Source: Pelosinus sp. (lineage in GTDB: Bacteria; Bacillota; Negativicutes; Propionisporales; Propionisporaceae). From it: a stretch of DNA of 64,000 nucleotides. The notes beneath the pieces were generated by a model that did not search any database, was not told where the DNA came from, and saw only the letters and a program-made list of their open reading frames with translations. Where the stretch lies: NCBI GenBank assembly GCA_021372375.1, contig JAJFUN010000125.1:1-64000 (forward strand), written 5' to 3'. Every line of letters starts with the position of its first letter. Position 1 is the stretch's first letter. Positions 28,866-37,686 of the stretch are shown here, piece after piece. Both the position numbers and the translations under genes were made by a program.

Positions 28866-29519
28866 GTGCAAATAAAATCTCAGGGTTGGCTGATCTATTT
28901 GTACGGGGAACTTGCCAAAAAACAGGCAATCTTTAAAGAATTGTATGCAGCTGTCGGGCTACTCATTTTAGCTAGTGTGTTACTATTTTTGGTAACTAGT
29001 GCTATTCAAGGAAGGGGGCTGCAGCATGCCAAAGAAAATGAAGCAGCTTTGCAAACGGAAAGCAAAGTTTCTCCTTCGCTAGCTGCAGTGACAGATAATA
29101 TACCTGGTTCTGGTGTACAGGAGGAGACAACTGTGCGTAATGAAACGCCACAGATCCCGCTAAAAGGAGCGGTAGTTTTAGCTTTTGGTTGGCAGCAGCA
29201 TCCTGTCTATAAGGATTGGCGCTATCATACCGGCATGGATATAGGGGCTCGCGGCAAACAAGACGTACAGGCCATTTTTAGCGGCCTGGTAACAGATATC
29301 TATACAGATAAGCATAGTGGTCTGACTGTTGTAGTCGAAGGCAAAGATTATAAAATATTCTACGGCTCACTCAGTACAGCAGCGGTTACTAAAGACAGTC
29401 ATGTTAATGCAGGGCAGTACGTTGGGAAAACCGGTGTTTGCCGGGAAGAACCCCAAGAGCATCTGCACTTAGCGGTAAAAAAAGCAGATAGCTATATAAA
29501 TCCAGCCAGTTTATTTTAA
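28866..29519 (+). CDS. spoIIQ: SpoIIQ-like M23/LytM-domain sporulation protein
   Basis: The 217-residue protein has one membrane helix (about 28-46), a linker and a LytM domain (about 100-217). The zinc-site pattern H121xxxD125 (HTGMD) and H199-L-H201 is kept, but the His expected in the Y-x-H-L segment is Ser (S168 in YGSLS), as in the degenerate Bacillus SpoIIQ. So it is probably a binding rather than cutting domain, which in Bacillus joins SpoIIIAH across the two membranes around the forespore. The GTG at 28866 follows gaggtg. Its place between spoIID and spoIIID, and a possible sigma-F promoter, support the call. Confidence 0.85.
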   Translation: MQIKSQGWLIYLYGELAKKQAIFKELYAAVGLLILASVLLFLVTSAIQGRGLQHAKENEAALQTESKVSPSLAAVTDNIPGSGVQEETTVRNETPQIPLKGAVVLAFGWQQHPVYKDWRYHTGMDIGARGKQDVQAIFSGLVTDIYTDKHSGLTVVVEGKDYKIFYGSLSTAAVTKDSHVNAGQYVGKTGVCREEPQEHLHLAVKKADSYINPASLF

Positions 29520-29578
29520 GCCAGCTAAAAACCAAAGAAAAACTTGCTAGTTACGAAGCTAGAAAATCCTAGCTTATG

Positions 29579-29606
29579 AATGCGTGAGAAAACTCGCGCA
29601 TTTTTT
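29579..29606 (+). terminator. Terminator behind the spoIIQ-like gene
   Basis: aatgcgtgag and ctcgcgcatt pair (one G-T) around aaaa; T6 follows. Confidence 0.88.
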
Positions 29607-29660
29607 CTTTTTGCCCGCATATACATGTTAGCAAATGGGGGCGAGGGGGCTAGTTACATA

Positions 29661-29915
29661 ATGAAAGATTATATCCGTAAGCGTGTACTTGATATCTGTA
29701 ATCACATATTAGCAAGCAATAATACCGTAAGGCAGGCGGCAGTTGTCTTTGGGGTCAGTAAAAGCACCGTGCATAAAGATATGATTGAACGATTGCCGAC
29801 AATAAATAAACGCCTCGCGGGCAAGATTAGACATGTACTTGAAATGAATAAAGCTGAGCGGCATATTCGCGGTGGCGAGGCAACCAGAAAAAAATATCAG
29901 GAATCAAAAGAATAA
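29661..29915 (+). CDS. spoIIID: Sporulation transcription factor SpoIIID
   Basis: The 84-residue DNA-binding protein has the SpoIIID helix-turn-helix (about 21-45: NTVRQAAVVFGVSKSTVHKDMIERLP) and the basic C-terminal tail (RHIRGGEATRKKYQ) that also contacts DNA. It regulates many sigma-E genes in the mother cell. The ATG at 29661 gives the family's usual length; the frame is open further upstream through the terminator. gcattttt-N13-catataca just upstream is a marginal sigma-E-like match. mreB/mbl follows, as in Bacillus. Confidence 0.95.
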   Translation: MKDYIRKRVLDICNHILASNNTVRQAAVVFGVSKSTVHKDMIERLPTINKRLAGKIRHVLEMNKAERHIRGGEATRKKYQESKE

Positions 29916-30072
29916 AAATAAAGGATTTTTGTCGCTAATGTAGAAGAACTAATGAATAATATGCGGTAAAATGTCTATCTGGATGTTTAACATAAAAATG
30001 TATTAGTTATGGCCGCTAAAATTACGTACTGGTTAGAGATATACCAGGCAAAGTTTTGAAAGGGGTTATTTG

Positions 30073-31098
30073 ATGTTCGGTTCGATGGATATTGGGGTTG
30101 ACTTAGGAACAGCCAACGTATTAGTTTACATAAAAGGAAAAGGGATTGTGCTGCGGGAACCGTCGGTGGTAGCGATTGATCGCGACAGCAATAAAATACT
30201 TGCTATTGGCGAAGAGGCCAAGCGGATGCTTGGACGTACTCCCGGCAATATTATTGCGATTCGTCCGCTGAGGGAAGGCGTAATTGCCGATTATCAAACA
30301 ACAGAAAGTATGCTCAGACATTTTATTCAAAAGGTAGCCGGCAAGAACTTTTTCTTTAAGCCGCGCATTATGGTATGTATTCCATCAGGGGTAACTACTG
30401 TAGAAAAAAGAGCCGTACTTGAGGCTACTATGCAGGCTGGCGCGAAGAAGCCTTATTTAATAGAAGAACCTATGGCCGCAGCACTCGGAGCCGGGGTAGA
30501 TATTTCGGAGCCGTGCGGCTCAATGGTAATCGATATCGGCGGCGGTACTACTGATGTGGCAGTACTAAGCTTAGGCGGAATCGTACTTAGCGAATCCATC
30601 CGGATTGGCGGTGACAAGTTTGATGAGGCATTAGTGCGTCATGTAAAAAAAGAATATAATATTATGATTGGGGAACGCACTGCTGAAGAAATTAAGGTTA
30701 CCATCGGCACCGCCTTTCCTGACGAACGCGAGGAAACCATCGAAGTACGCGGGCGTGATTTACTTTCGGGCCTTCCCAAAACGCTCCGGATTACTTCGGC
30801 TGAAACTAGAGAGGCACTTGCGGAACCTGTTTCGCTTATTGTGCAGGCGGTAAAAACAGTACTGGAAAATACACCGCCGGAACTGTCTTCTGATATTATG
30901 GATCGCGGCATTGTTATGACAGGCGGCGGTTCATTATTAAACGGATTGGACAAGCTGATTATTCAGGAAACTGGGATTCCTACCTATTTGGCAGAAGATC
31001 CTCTTTCCTGTGTGGCGCTTGGTACAGGCAAAGCATTAGATTCCTTGGAAAGCATTGAAGATAGTTTGACAACATTTAAAAAGGTTAGCTCGGTTTAA
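30073..31098 (+). CDS. mbl: Rod-shape-determining actin homologue MreB/Mbl
   Basis: The 341-residue actin-fold ATPase has phosphate-1 [14 protein letters not shown] (about 6-19), [20 protein letters not shown] (phosphate-2), the [11 protein letters not shown] connector and the adenosine motif [18 protein letters not shown]. It forms short membrane filaments that guide wall synthesis. The Mbl name is by its place after spoIIID and before the flhO/flhP-type genes, exactly as in Bacillus; the sequence alone says MreB family. The ATG at 30073 follows aaaggggtt; a TTG directly before it is not preferred. Confidence 0.93.
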   Translation: MFGSMDIGVDLGTANVLVYIKGKGIVLREPSVVAIDRDSNKILAIGEEAKRMLGRTPGNIIAIRPLREGVIADYQTTESMLRHFIQKVAGKNFFFKPRIMVCIPSGVTTVEKRAVLEATMQAGAKKPYLIEEPMAAALGAGVDISEPCGSMVIDIGGGTTDVAVLSLGGIVLSESIRIGGDKFDEALVRHVKKEYNIMIGERTAEEIKVTIGTAFPDEREETIEVRGRDLLSGLPKTLRITSAETREALAEPVSLIVQAVKTVLENTPPELSSDIMDRGIVMTGGGSLLNGLDKLIIQETGIPTYLAEDPLSCVALGTGKALDSLESIEDSLTTFKKVSSV

Positions 31099-31162
31099 GG
31101 TCGGATATATGGTGGGGGATGCTTCCCCACCATAATTGCAGCAATAAGAAGGAGGCGACAAC

Positions 31163-31909
31163 ATGATTAAAGGTATTTATTCCGCAACTTCAGGCATGCT
31201 GGCAGAAGCTACTCGTACAGACACTATTGCAAATAATTTAGCGAACGTAAATACACCAGGCTATAAGAAAGATATTGTTGTTACCAAAGATTTTGCCAGT
31301 ACGCTTATCGAACGCATTAATGACGGTAAAGATACTCCGGTTATTGGTAGTATGGGCGTAGGTGTAATTGTGGATGAAATTAAACCAGTAACAGGCCAGG
31401 GTGCTATTTATCAATCTGGTAATCCGCTGGATGTGGCAATTGAAGGTAAAGGATATTTTGTTGTACAGACGCCTAATGGAACACGCTATACTAGAAATGG
31501 GAACTTTACGCAAAATTCTAGGGGAGAGTTGGTAACGCAAGATGGTTATCAGGTCTTAGGGAATAATAACAACCCGATAAGGCTTAAAGGCAGCAATGTT
31601 ACTATTACGAACCAGGGAAATGTAGTTGCCAATAATGTAACAGTCAATAAGCTTCAATATGTGCAATTTGTTAATGAGAAGCAGCTAGACAAGGAAGGCT
31701 CTTCTTTATATTTTGCTCCGCCTGGCGCACCTATGGAGCAGGCGACTGGACGGCTTCGTCAAACCTATCTAGAAATGTCCAATGTTAATGTAGTAACAGA
31801 AATGGTAAATTTGATTTCTAACTACCGGGCCTATGAAGTAAATGCGAAAACCATACAGGCGCATGACCAGTTATTGCAAAGAGCTGTTAATGATGTGGGT
31901 AAGGTATAG
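31163..31909 (+). CDS. flgF: Flagellar hook-basal body (rod) protein, FlgF/FlhO type
   Basis: The 248-residue rod protein has the N-terminal SGMLAEATRTDTIANNLANVNTPGYKK signature, which forms the rod coiled coil, a central domain with NPLDVAIEGKGYFVVQTPNGTRYTRNGNFT, and the C-terminal MSNVNVVTEMVNLISNYRAYEVNAKTIQAHD. It corresponds to Bacillus flhO. The ATG follows agaaggagg. With flgG next to it, it builds the rod. FlgF versus FlgG is decided by order and by the second gene's better match to FlgG. Confidence 0.9.
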   Translation: MIKGIYSATSGMLAEATRTDTIANNLANVNTPGYKKDIVVTKDFASTLIERINDGKDTPVIGSMGVGVIVDEIKPVTGQGAIYQSGNPLDVAIEGKGYFVVQTPNGTRYTRNGNFTQNSRGELVTQDGYQVLGNNNNPIRLKGSNVTITNQGNVVANNVTVNKLQYVQFVNEKQLDKEGSSLYFAPPGAPMEQATGRLRQTYLEMSNVNVVTEMVNLISNYRAYEVNAKTIQAHDQLLQRAVNDVGKV

Positions 31910-32046
31910 AAAATAACTTTTATTTCTATTTAATCTTTGCTTGCTGTTATACGATATTTATAATAGTTGGATTAGCGAGCTGGACCTAATGGGAGCTCGG
32001 GGCTGCTGAATGATGGAAGCAGCCATTAATGAGGAGGTACATAATT

Positions 32047-32841
32047 ATGATGCGTGCACTCTGGACTGCAGGGTCAGGAATGGCGGCTCAGCAGGCAAAT
32101 GTGGATAACATTGCCAATAATTTGGCTAACGTAAATACTACTGGCTTTAAAAAGAGCCGCAGTGATTTTGAAGATCTGATGTACCAGACAATAAGACAAG
32201 CGGGCGCGACCACTGGACCGGATAATCAGGTGCCGACAGGCATACAGATTGGCCTTGGGGTACGGCAAATAGCCACACAGAAAATGTATACTTCTGGAAG
32301 TTTGCAAAATACAGGGAATACTTTAGATGTGGCAATTACTAATGGGGACAGCTCGTTTTTCCAGATTGCAATGCCTGATGGCAGCACGGCCTATACGCGT
32401 GACGGTTCGTTTAAAATGGATTCACAGGGACGAGTTACTACTTCAGAGGGATATCTTTTAGTTCCCAACATAACAATCCCAGCAGGTGGTTCGACTACTA
32501 ACCTTACGATATCTCAAGATGGCCGAGTAACTATGAAAATCAATGATCAAATACAAGACTTAGGTCAGATCCAGGTAGCCCAGTTTATTAATCCGGCTGG
32601 ACTTGAAAGTATTGGTGGAAATTTATTAAAAGAAACGGTTGCTTCAGGTACTCCAACCTTGGGAAATCCAGGAGATAACGGGGCGGGTAGTCTGGCACAA
32701 AAAGAATTAGAAATGTCCAATGTACAAGTTGTTGATGAAATGGTTAATATGATTGTTGCTCAGCGTGCATATGAAATGAATTCCAAAGCTATTACGACAA
32801 GTGATACTATGCTTGAACAGGCTGCCAATCTAAAACGCTAG
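32047..32841 (+). CDS. flgG: Flagellar distal rod protein FlgG
   Basis: The 264-residue protein begins MRALWTAGSGMAAQQANVDNIANNLANVNTTGFKKSRSDFEDLMYQTI, where the YQTI-RQAG segment is the FlgG-specific loop, and ends EMSNVQVVDEMVNMIVAQRAYEMNSKAITTSDTMLEQAANLKR, very close to FlgG. gaggaggt 8 nt before the ATG at 32047 fixes the start (a second ATG follows directly). A Pro/Gly-poor, Thr-rich central part matches the rod domain. It corresponds to Bacillus flhP. Confidence 0.95.
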   Translation: MMRALWTAGSGMAAQQANVDNIANNLANVNTTGFKKSRSDFEDLMYQTIRQAGATTGPDNQVPTGIQIGLGVRQIATQKMYTSGSLQNTGNTLDVAITNGDSSFFQIAMPDGSTAYTRDGSFKMDSQGRVTTSEGYLLVPNITIPAGGSTTNLTISQDGRVTMKINDQIQDLGQIQVAQFINPAGLESIGGNLLKETVASGTPTLGNPGDNGAGSLAQKELEMSNVQVVDEMVNMIVAQRAYEMNSKAITTSDTMLEQAANLKR

Positions 32842-32850
32842 GAGTTTAAT

Positions 32851-33576
32851 ATGGTAATGAAATCAGGTTGGCTGTGTTTGCTGCTTGTGTGCTTTAGTAT
32901 GCTAGTAAATACCGGAAGTGTACAGGCTCAGGTAATAAGTGGACAAGAGCTTCGTGATACCGCCAATAATGCTATTAGACAATATACAGGAGCTGAAGCG
33001 GATATTTCTGTTGAATTGCTGGGGGCGGTCAGAGATGTAGAAGTGCCGGATGGAAATCTGGCAGTATCGGCGAGTCTTCCCGGCGGGGTAAGATACAATA
33101 TGCCGACATTGGTTTATGTAAATATCGCTGTTGATGGGCAAAGTGTTGGCAGAAGTGCGCTGCGCTTTGAAGTAAGACTATATCAAAATGTGGCTGTGGC
33201 GGCGCGAAACATTGCAATACATGAAGTCTTGCAGGCGGAAGACTTGCGGTATGAACGTTTGGATATCGGACGGCTGCCGCCTGGGTTTATTACAAGTATT
33301 GACAAGGCGGTAGGACTGCAGGTTGCTAACTTTATGCGGCCTGGTGCGGTACTGACTAGTTTTTCTCTGCAAAAACCGATAATCATTAAGCGCGGGAGCA
33401 CAGTAAATATTGTGGCTCGTTGCGGCGGATTGGAAGTTTCAACAGTTGGCATTGCGATGCAGGATGGTGCAGTGAGTCAGGTTATTCGTGTGCAAAACGC
33501 CAATTCACGTCGATTTATTTCAGGCAAGGTTTTGGATGAAGCCAATGTTTTGGTTACTTCATTTAATGGAAAGTAG
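32851..33576 (+). CDS. flgA: Flagellar P-ring assembly chaperone FlgA
   Basis: The 241-residue protein has a signal peptide cleaved near VQA-Q (about 27), an N-terminal region of ~90 residues, and the SAF-type C-terminal domain (about 110-240) with VAARNIAIHEVLQAEDLRYERLDI, RPGAVLTSFSLQKP and IIKRGSTVNIVARCGGLEVSTVGIAMQDGAVSQVIRVQN. FlgA helps FlgI polymerise into the P ring in the periplasm. The ATG follows aggag. It occurs only in bacteria with an outer membrane and is adjacent to flgH and flgI here. Confidence 0.93.
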   Translation: MVMKSGWLCLLLVCFSMLVNTGSVQAQVISGQELRDTANNAIRQYTGAEADISVELLGAVRDVEVPDGNLAVSASLPGGVRYNMPTLVYVNIAVDGQSVGRSALRFEVRLYQNVAVAARNIAIHEVLQAEDLRYERLDIGRLPPGFITSIDKAVGLQVANFMRPGAVLTSFSLQKPIIIKRGSTVNIVARCGGLEVSTVGIAMQDGAVSQVIRVQNANSRRFISGKVLDEANVLVTSFNGK

Positions 33577-33588
33577 AAGGTGAAATAT

Positions 33589-34164
33589 ATGCGCATCTTC
33601 AAATATATAATAATTAGTATGCTATTTGTATTGCCGGGAATGTGTACTGTTCAAGCTGAGTCACTGTGGAACGATAATTCGTCGATGTTTGCTGATCATC
33701 GCGCACATGCTGTGGGGGATATTCTTACGATAATTATTAGCGAGAATTCTTCAGCGACTCGTTCAGGAAATGCATCGAATTCTAAAAGCGCCAGCGGGAG
33801 CGCTGAAGCAGGCGTAGGTATATTTAAATTTATCGGCCAAGCCAGCCTCGGGACAAAGGATAGTTTCCAAGCAAAGGGTGCTATTAATAATACCAATACT
33901 GTGACAGGCAGAATTACCGTTACGGTGCAGGAAATCAAACCAAATGGCAATATGGTAATAACGGGGAAACAGAGTATCAAACAAAATGGCGAAGAACAGG
34001 TAATTAATATTTCCGGTGTGGTTCGGCCTGAGGATATTAGCGCAGATAATACCATACCATCTTCCTATGTTGCCGATGCCCAAATTCATATTGACGGCAA
34101 TGGACCAATTGCCAAAAAACAGCGACAGGGCATTTTAACGCAGATTTTTAATTTCTTATTTTAA
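33589..34164 (+). CDS. flgH: Flagellar L-ring protein FlgH
   Basis: The 191-residue protein shows FlgH landmarks: SLWNDNSSMFADHRAHAVGDILTIIISENSSATRSG (about 25-60), GRITVTVQEIKPNGNMVITGKQSIKQNGEEQVINISGVVRPEDIS and a C-terminus ending ILTQIFNFLF. It forms the ring in the outer membrane. Unlike the usual lipoprotein form, the N-terminus (LPGMCTVQAES) lacks a proper lipobox, and signal peptidase I cleavage at VQA-E looks more likely. The ATG at 33589 is used; a GTG upstream overlaps the aaggtg site. Confidence 0.94.
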   Translation: MRIFKYIIISMLFVLPGMCTVQAESLWNDNSSMFADHRAHAVGDILTIIISENSSATRSGNASNSKSASGSAEAGVGIFKFIGQASLGTKDSFQAKGAINNTNTVTGRITVTVQEIKPNGNMVITGKQSIKQNGEEQVINISGVVRPEDISADNTIPSSYVADAQIHIDGNGPIAKKQRQGILTQIFNFLF

Positions 34165-34187
34165 TTAGAGGCTTTGATGGAGGATAT

Positions 34188-35303
34188 ATGCGTAGAGTAG
34201 CAGTTTTTTGTATAATTGGCGTGTTGACATTTTTGATGGCTTTTATCGCATTGGCGGCGCCCGTATCCGCCAGCGTGCGGATTAAAGATATTGCCAAGGT
34301 TCAGGGAGTGCGTTCCAATCAGCTTGTTGGTTATGGGATAGTTGTTGGTCTTAACGGCACTGGTGACACCGATAAAGCGCTTGCGGCCATGCAGTCTAAC
34401 GTAAATTTCTTGAAAGCGTTTGGCGTTACGCTTACTACTGCTCAAATGAAGACTAAAAATGCAGCTGCGGTTGTGGTAACAGCTCAGCTGCCTCCCTTTG
34501 TAAAGCCAGGCGACACGATTGACATAACCGTATCATCAATGGGGGATGCCAAGGGGCTGCAAGGGGGGACACTTTTACAAACCCCGCTGCGAGCCGCCAA
34601 TGGACAGGTTTATGCGGTGGGACAGGGAGCTGTAACCACAGGCGGTTTTTCGGTTAGTAGCGGCGGCAATAGTCAGCAAAAGAATTTTCCTACTGTAGGG
34701 CTTTTGACCAATGGAGCTATTGTGGAACGTGATGTTCCTATGACCTTTAGTAGTAATGGTATTATTCGTTTGGCGTTAAACCAGCCGGATTTTACAACAG
34801 CAACGAGGATTACTGAAATGGTCAACAGTGTGTTTGGTTCTATTGCTACGCCGCGGGATCCGGGTACAGTCGAAATTACCGTTCCGGGCAATTATACAGA
34901 TAATGTAGTTACTTTTGTCGCAGCGCTAGAAGAGCTTTCGGTTACACCGGATAATGTTGCTAGAGTAATTATTAATGAACGGACAGGTACCATTGTTATG
35001 GGCTCAAATGTCACAATTGATGAAGTGGCGGTGGCGCAGGGCGGTTTAAGCATTAAGATATCTAAAGATACGCAGGTATCGCAGCCTGATGCGCTTTCCG
35101 GCGGCACTACAGCAACAACTACGAATACTGCCGTTGATGTCAAAGAAGGAAAAGCCGGCTTGATTGTTTTGCCGCAAAGCTCCAGTGTAGGCGATGTAGT
35201 GAATGCCTTAAATGCGGTAGGCGCAACGCCGCGCGATATTATTACTATATTGCAGGCGATAAAGGCTTCTGGCGCCTTGCACGCTGATTTCCAGGTAATA
35301 TAA
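34188..35303 (+). CDS. flgI: Flagellar P-ring protein FlgI
   Basis: The 371-residue secreted protein has a signal peptide (to about 31) and the FlgI core: VRIKDIAKVQGVRSNQLVGYGIVVGLNGTGDTDK (about 31-64), KNAAAVVVTAQLPPFVKPGDTIDITVSSMGDAKGLQGGTLLQTPLRAANGQVYAVGQG, and C-terminal VINERTGTIVMGSNVTI. It forms the ring in the peptidoglycan layer. ggaggata precedes the ATG. Length and sequence are normal for the family. Confidence 0.97.
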   Translation: MRRVAVFCIIGVLTFLMAFIALAAPVSASVRIKDIAKVQGVRSNQLVGYGIVVGLNGTGDTDKALAAMQSNVNFLKAFGVTLTTAQMKTKNAAAVVVTAQLPPFVKPGDTIDITVSSMGDAKGLQGGTLLQTPLRAANGQVYAVGQGAVTTGGFSVSSGGNSQQKNFPTVGLLTNGAIVERDVPMTFSSNGIIRLALNQPDFTTATRITEMVNSVFGSIATPRDPGTVEITVPGNYTDNVVTFVAALEELSVTPDNVARVIINERTGTIVMGSNVTIDEVAVAQGGLSIKISKDTQVSQPDALSGGTTATTTNTAVDVKEGKAGLIVLPQSSSVGDVVNALNAVGATPRDIITILQAIKASGALHADFQVI

Positions 35304-35312
35304 GGGGGTGGC

Positions 35313-35708
35313 ATGATGCAAATTAATGCTGCTGGTATATCAGGTAATATGCAAAATGATTTTTCAGTAGCTAAGTATAAGGCAGAGTCCGATCAGCTTG
35401 GTACGGAGTTTGCCAGTCACTTGGCTAAAGCAGCCCAAGGATCGGCTGATAATAAAGAAACAGTACGTTTAAAAAGTGCTTGCCGTGATTTGGAAGCCGT
35501 ATTCTTAAATATGATGTGGACAAGTATGCGCGCTACCGTGCCTAAAGCTAGTCTGATGGGCGGCGGTTTTGGCGAAGATATCATGCGGTCTATGCAGGAT
35601 ACCGAGCTTACCAAAACTATGGCGCAAGCAGGTGGAATGGGCTTAGCAGATATGCTTTACCGCCAGTTAAAAACTGACAATATAGCAAAAAACCAGGCTT
35701 CCAAGTAG
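35313..35708 (+). CDS. flgJ: Rod-binding protein, FlgJ N-terminal domain only
   Basis: The 131-residue protein contains the rod-binding domain of FlgJ (about 48-125: RLKSACRDLEAVFLNMMWTSMRATVPKASLMGGGFGEDIMRSMQDTELTKTMAQAGGMGLADMLYRQL) and no muramidase domain, so wall cutting for rod passage must come from another enzyme. agggggtgg precedes two adjacent ATG codons. It closes the flagellar group; the terminator stem overlaps its stop codon. Confidence 0.9.
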   Translation: MMQINAAGISGNMQNDFSVAKYKAESDQLGTEFASHLAKAAQGSADNKETVRLKSACRDLEAVFLNMMWTSMRATVPKASLMGGGFGEDIMRSMQDTELTKTMAQAGGMGLADMLYRQLKTDNIAKNQASK

Positions 35709-35727
35709 CCTGGCTTTTTCTTTTTTA
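35693..35727 (+). terminator. Terminator of the flagellar rod/ring group
   Basis: ccaggct (35693-35699) and agcctgg (35706-35712) pair around tccaag t; tttttctttttt follows. The flgJ stop codon lies in the hairpin. Confidence 0.85.
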
Positions 35728-35795
35728 AAGCGATGTATATTCAAGTAAGACTGAGAAATTATAATAAGGTATGGTTTGGCTAAGTAAAGGAGTTT

Positions 35796-37217
35796 ATGAT
35801 GGTTAGAAATTATAAAAGAATTATATTTTTAGTAATGGGCTTATTGCTCTATATAAATGCCGTAGCTACGGCGGCTTCTAGTGAAATACAAAATGTTCGT
35901 TTCAGTCAGACTGCCGCAAAGGTGCGGATTGTATTTGAAGTTAGTAATCTGCCGGATTATAAGGCTAATTTAGTGCCTGATAAATCAGGCGGGGCGCCGC
36001 AGCTTACTATTGACATGCAAGGAGCAGTTAATAAGAGTTCGGTAAGAGAGCTTACCTTTACAGATCCTGTGGTTAGCTTTTTACGCCTAGATGACTCTGT
36101 AGCCGGAAAACTAAGCGCAGTAATTAAACTAAAGACTGCTGCTGATTATAAAGTTTTTAGCCTCAGAGCACCTAACCGTATTGTTATTGATATTTTGAAG
36201 GAAACGGATCAGAAGACAGAGCGCGAGATTGTGCCAGGCTTAAAATATACCGAATTGCTCCGCTATAGTGCGCGTGGTCCGGTATTTTCCTATATACTTG
36301 ATGCGGATATCAAGGCAGGTTTAAAAATAAAACCGGTATTATCTAATGATGAAGTACCGGGACTTGAGCGGCTATCTTCTATGGCGGCTCGTAATAACGC
36401 TTTGGCAGCAGTTAACGGTACGTATTTTGCCCTAAACGGCGAAACTATTGGTACGCTAAAAGTAGCAGGAGAAATGGTCGGCATTCCGGAACTTTCCAGA
36501 ACAGCCTTCGGCGTTTTGTCTGATGGCAGTGTAATTTTGGATCAGGTTAATTATCAGGGGACAGTCACCTTACCAACAGGGCAGACAGCGGAAATTGGCG
36601 GTGTGGATTCAGAGCGCGGGCCGGATGGACTAGTACTCTATAACCATTTTTATGGAGAAAGAACAGGTACTAATGAATATGGCGTAGAATATGTTATTAT
36701 TAATAATAAAGTTGCAGCGATTAATCCGGCTAATAGCGTTATTCCCGCTGAAGGGGTTGTCTTATCCGCCCATGGGGCCGCAAAAGATGCCTTGGCTAGT
36801 TTAAAAGTAGGCGATAAAGTCACGATTAGTCAGACTTTGGGTGATAATCTAGATAAGGCCCAAGATGTATTAGGGGCAGGGCCAATGCTAGTGAAAGACG
36901 GGAGCGTATTTGTTACCGCTAAAGTCGAGGAATTTCCGTCAGACATTGCGGTGGGACGCGCACCGCGCACCGCGCTTGGTGTAACGAAAGACGGGCATAT
37001 TTTGCTGGTTGTGGTAGATGGCAGACAAGCTGATCATAGTATTGGGATGACACTGACAGAGCTCGCCGGGTTTATGAAAGAACTAGGTGCTGTGCAGGCA
37101 ATGAATTTTGATGGCGGTGGTTCCAGTGAAATGACGGTTGGTGACAAAGTTGTCAATCTGCCTTCTGATGGCCGGGAACGAGCTGTGGGAACAGCTATTG
37201 TCGTACAGCAAAAATAA
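35796..37217 (+). CDS. Exported AMIN-domain plus phosphodiester glycosidase (NAGPA) protein
   Basis: The 473-residue protein has a signal peptide (to about 27), an AMIN-like beta domain (about 30-135: NVRFSQTAAKVRIVFEVSNLPDYK ... RAPNRIVIDILKE) that in other proteins binds peptidoglycan or septal partners, and a NAGPA domain (about 190-473) with AVNGTYFALNGETIGTLKVAGE, GRAPRTALGVTKDGHILLVVVDGR and MNFDGGGSSEMTVGDKVVN. NAGPA enzymes remove sugars linked by a phosphodiester bond, for example in wall polymers. So it probably acts on a periplasmic or wall glycan (inference). aaaggag precedes the ATG pair. It lies between flagellar and Mla genes. Confidence 0.85.
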   Translation: MMVRNYKRIIFLVMGLLLYINAVATAASSEIQNVRFSQTAAKVRIVFEVSNLPDYKANLVPDKSGGAPQLTIDMQGAVNKSSVRELTFTDPVVSFLRLDDSVAGKLSAVIKLKTAADYKVFSLRAPNRIVIDILKETDQKTEREIVPGLKYTELLRYSARGPVFSYILDADIKAGLKIKPVLSNDEVPGLERLSSMAARNNALAAVNGTYFALNGETIGTLKVAGEMVGIPELSRTAFGVLSDGSVILDQVNYQGTVTLPTGQTAEIGGVDSERGPDGLVLYNHFYGERTGTNEYGVEYVIINNKVAAINPANSVIPAEGVVLSAHGAAKDALASLKVGDKVTISQTLGDNLDKAQDVLGAGPMLVKDGSVFVTAKVEEFPSDIAVGRAPRTALGVTKDGHILLVVVDGRQADHSIGMTLTELAGFMKELGAVQAMNFDGGGSSEMTVGDKVVNLPSDGRERAVGTAIVVQQK

Positions 37218-37374
37218 GCTTGCAAATGAAAATAATAAAGCAGTATAATTGTATCAAAGAGAACATGATTATATAAAGCGGGCTGGCGCTGATCAAGGTG
37301 GGTATCTATTTGGTTACTGGTCACCGGCGCCAGCCTTGCTGATAATTGAATATATTAAGAAGGAAGGAATAATT

Positions 37375-37677
37375 ATGAAAAAGAAAATTGGAATTATAGG
37401 ATTATTACTATTATTAGTTGTTTTTGGAACCTGGGCAGCAGCCGCCGGAAATTTAGTGGATCAGCGTGGTGTTTTGTCAGGCAAGGTATTATCAGATAAA
37501 TTGGTTTCTGTCGGCACGGCTGTACGAGAAGGCGATGTGCTTGTAAGGGTAGCAACACTTACCGGGGCGGCGCCTGCCGTAAGAGCAAATACGGACGGCA
37601 TTGTACGCGAAGTTCTGGTTACGCCGGGAAAAAATATAAATTCAGGTGACGTGCTGGTACGTCTTGAGACGCGCTAA
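37375..37677 (+). CDS. Small exported barrel-sandwich (biotinyl/lipoyl-like) protein
   Basis: The 100-residue protein has a signal peptide or N-terminal anchor (about 5-24) followed by a single barrel-sandwich fold of ~70 residues with two related halves (VSVGTAVREGDVLVRVATLTG and VLVTPGKNINSGDVLVRLETR). The modified Lys of biotin or lipoyl carriers is absent, so it resembles the hairpinless lipoyl domain of HlyD-type adaptor proteins. aaggaagga precedes the ATG. It starts 157 nt after the glycosidase gene and ends 9 nt before the S55 protease gene, so it is probably co-translated with the latter. Function unknown. Confidence 0.75.
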   Translation: MKKKIGIIGLLLLLVVFGTWAAAAGNLVDQRGVLSGKVLSDKLVSVGTAVREGDVLVRVATLTGAAPAVRANTDGIVREVLVTPGKNINSGDVLVRLETR

Positions 37678-37686
37678 ATAAACGAA

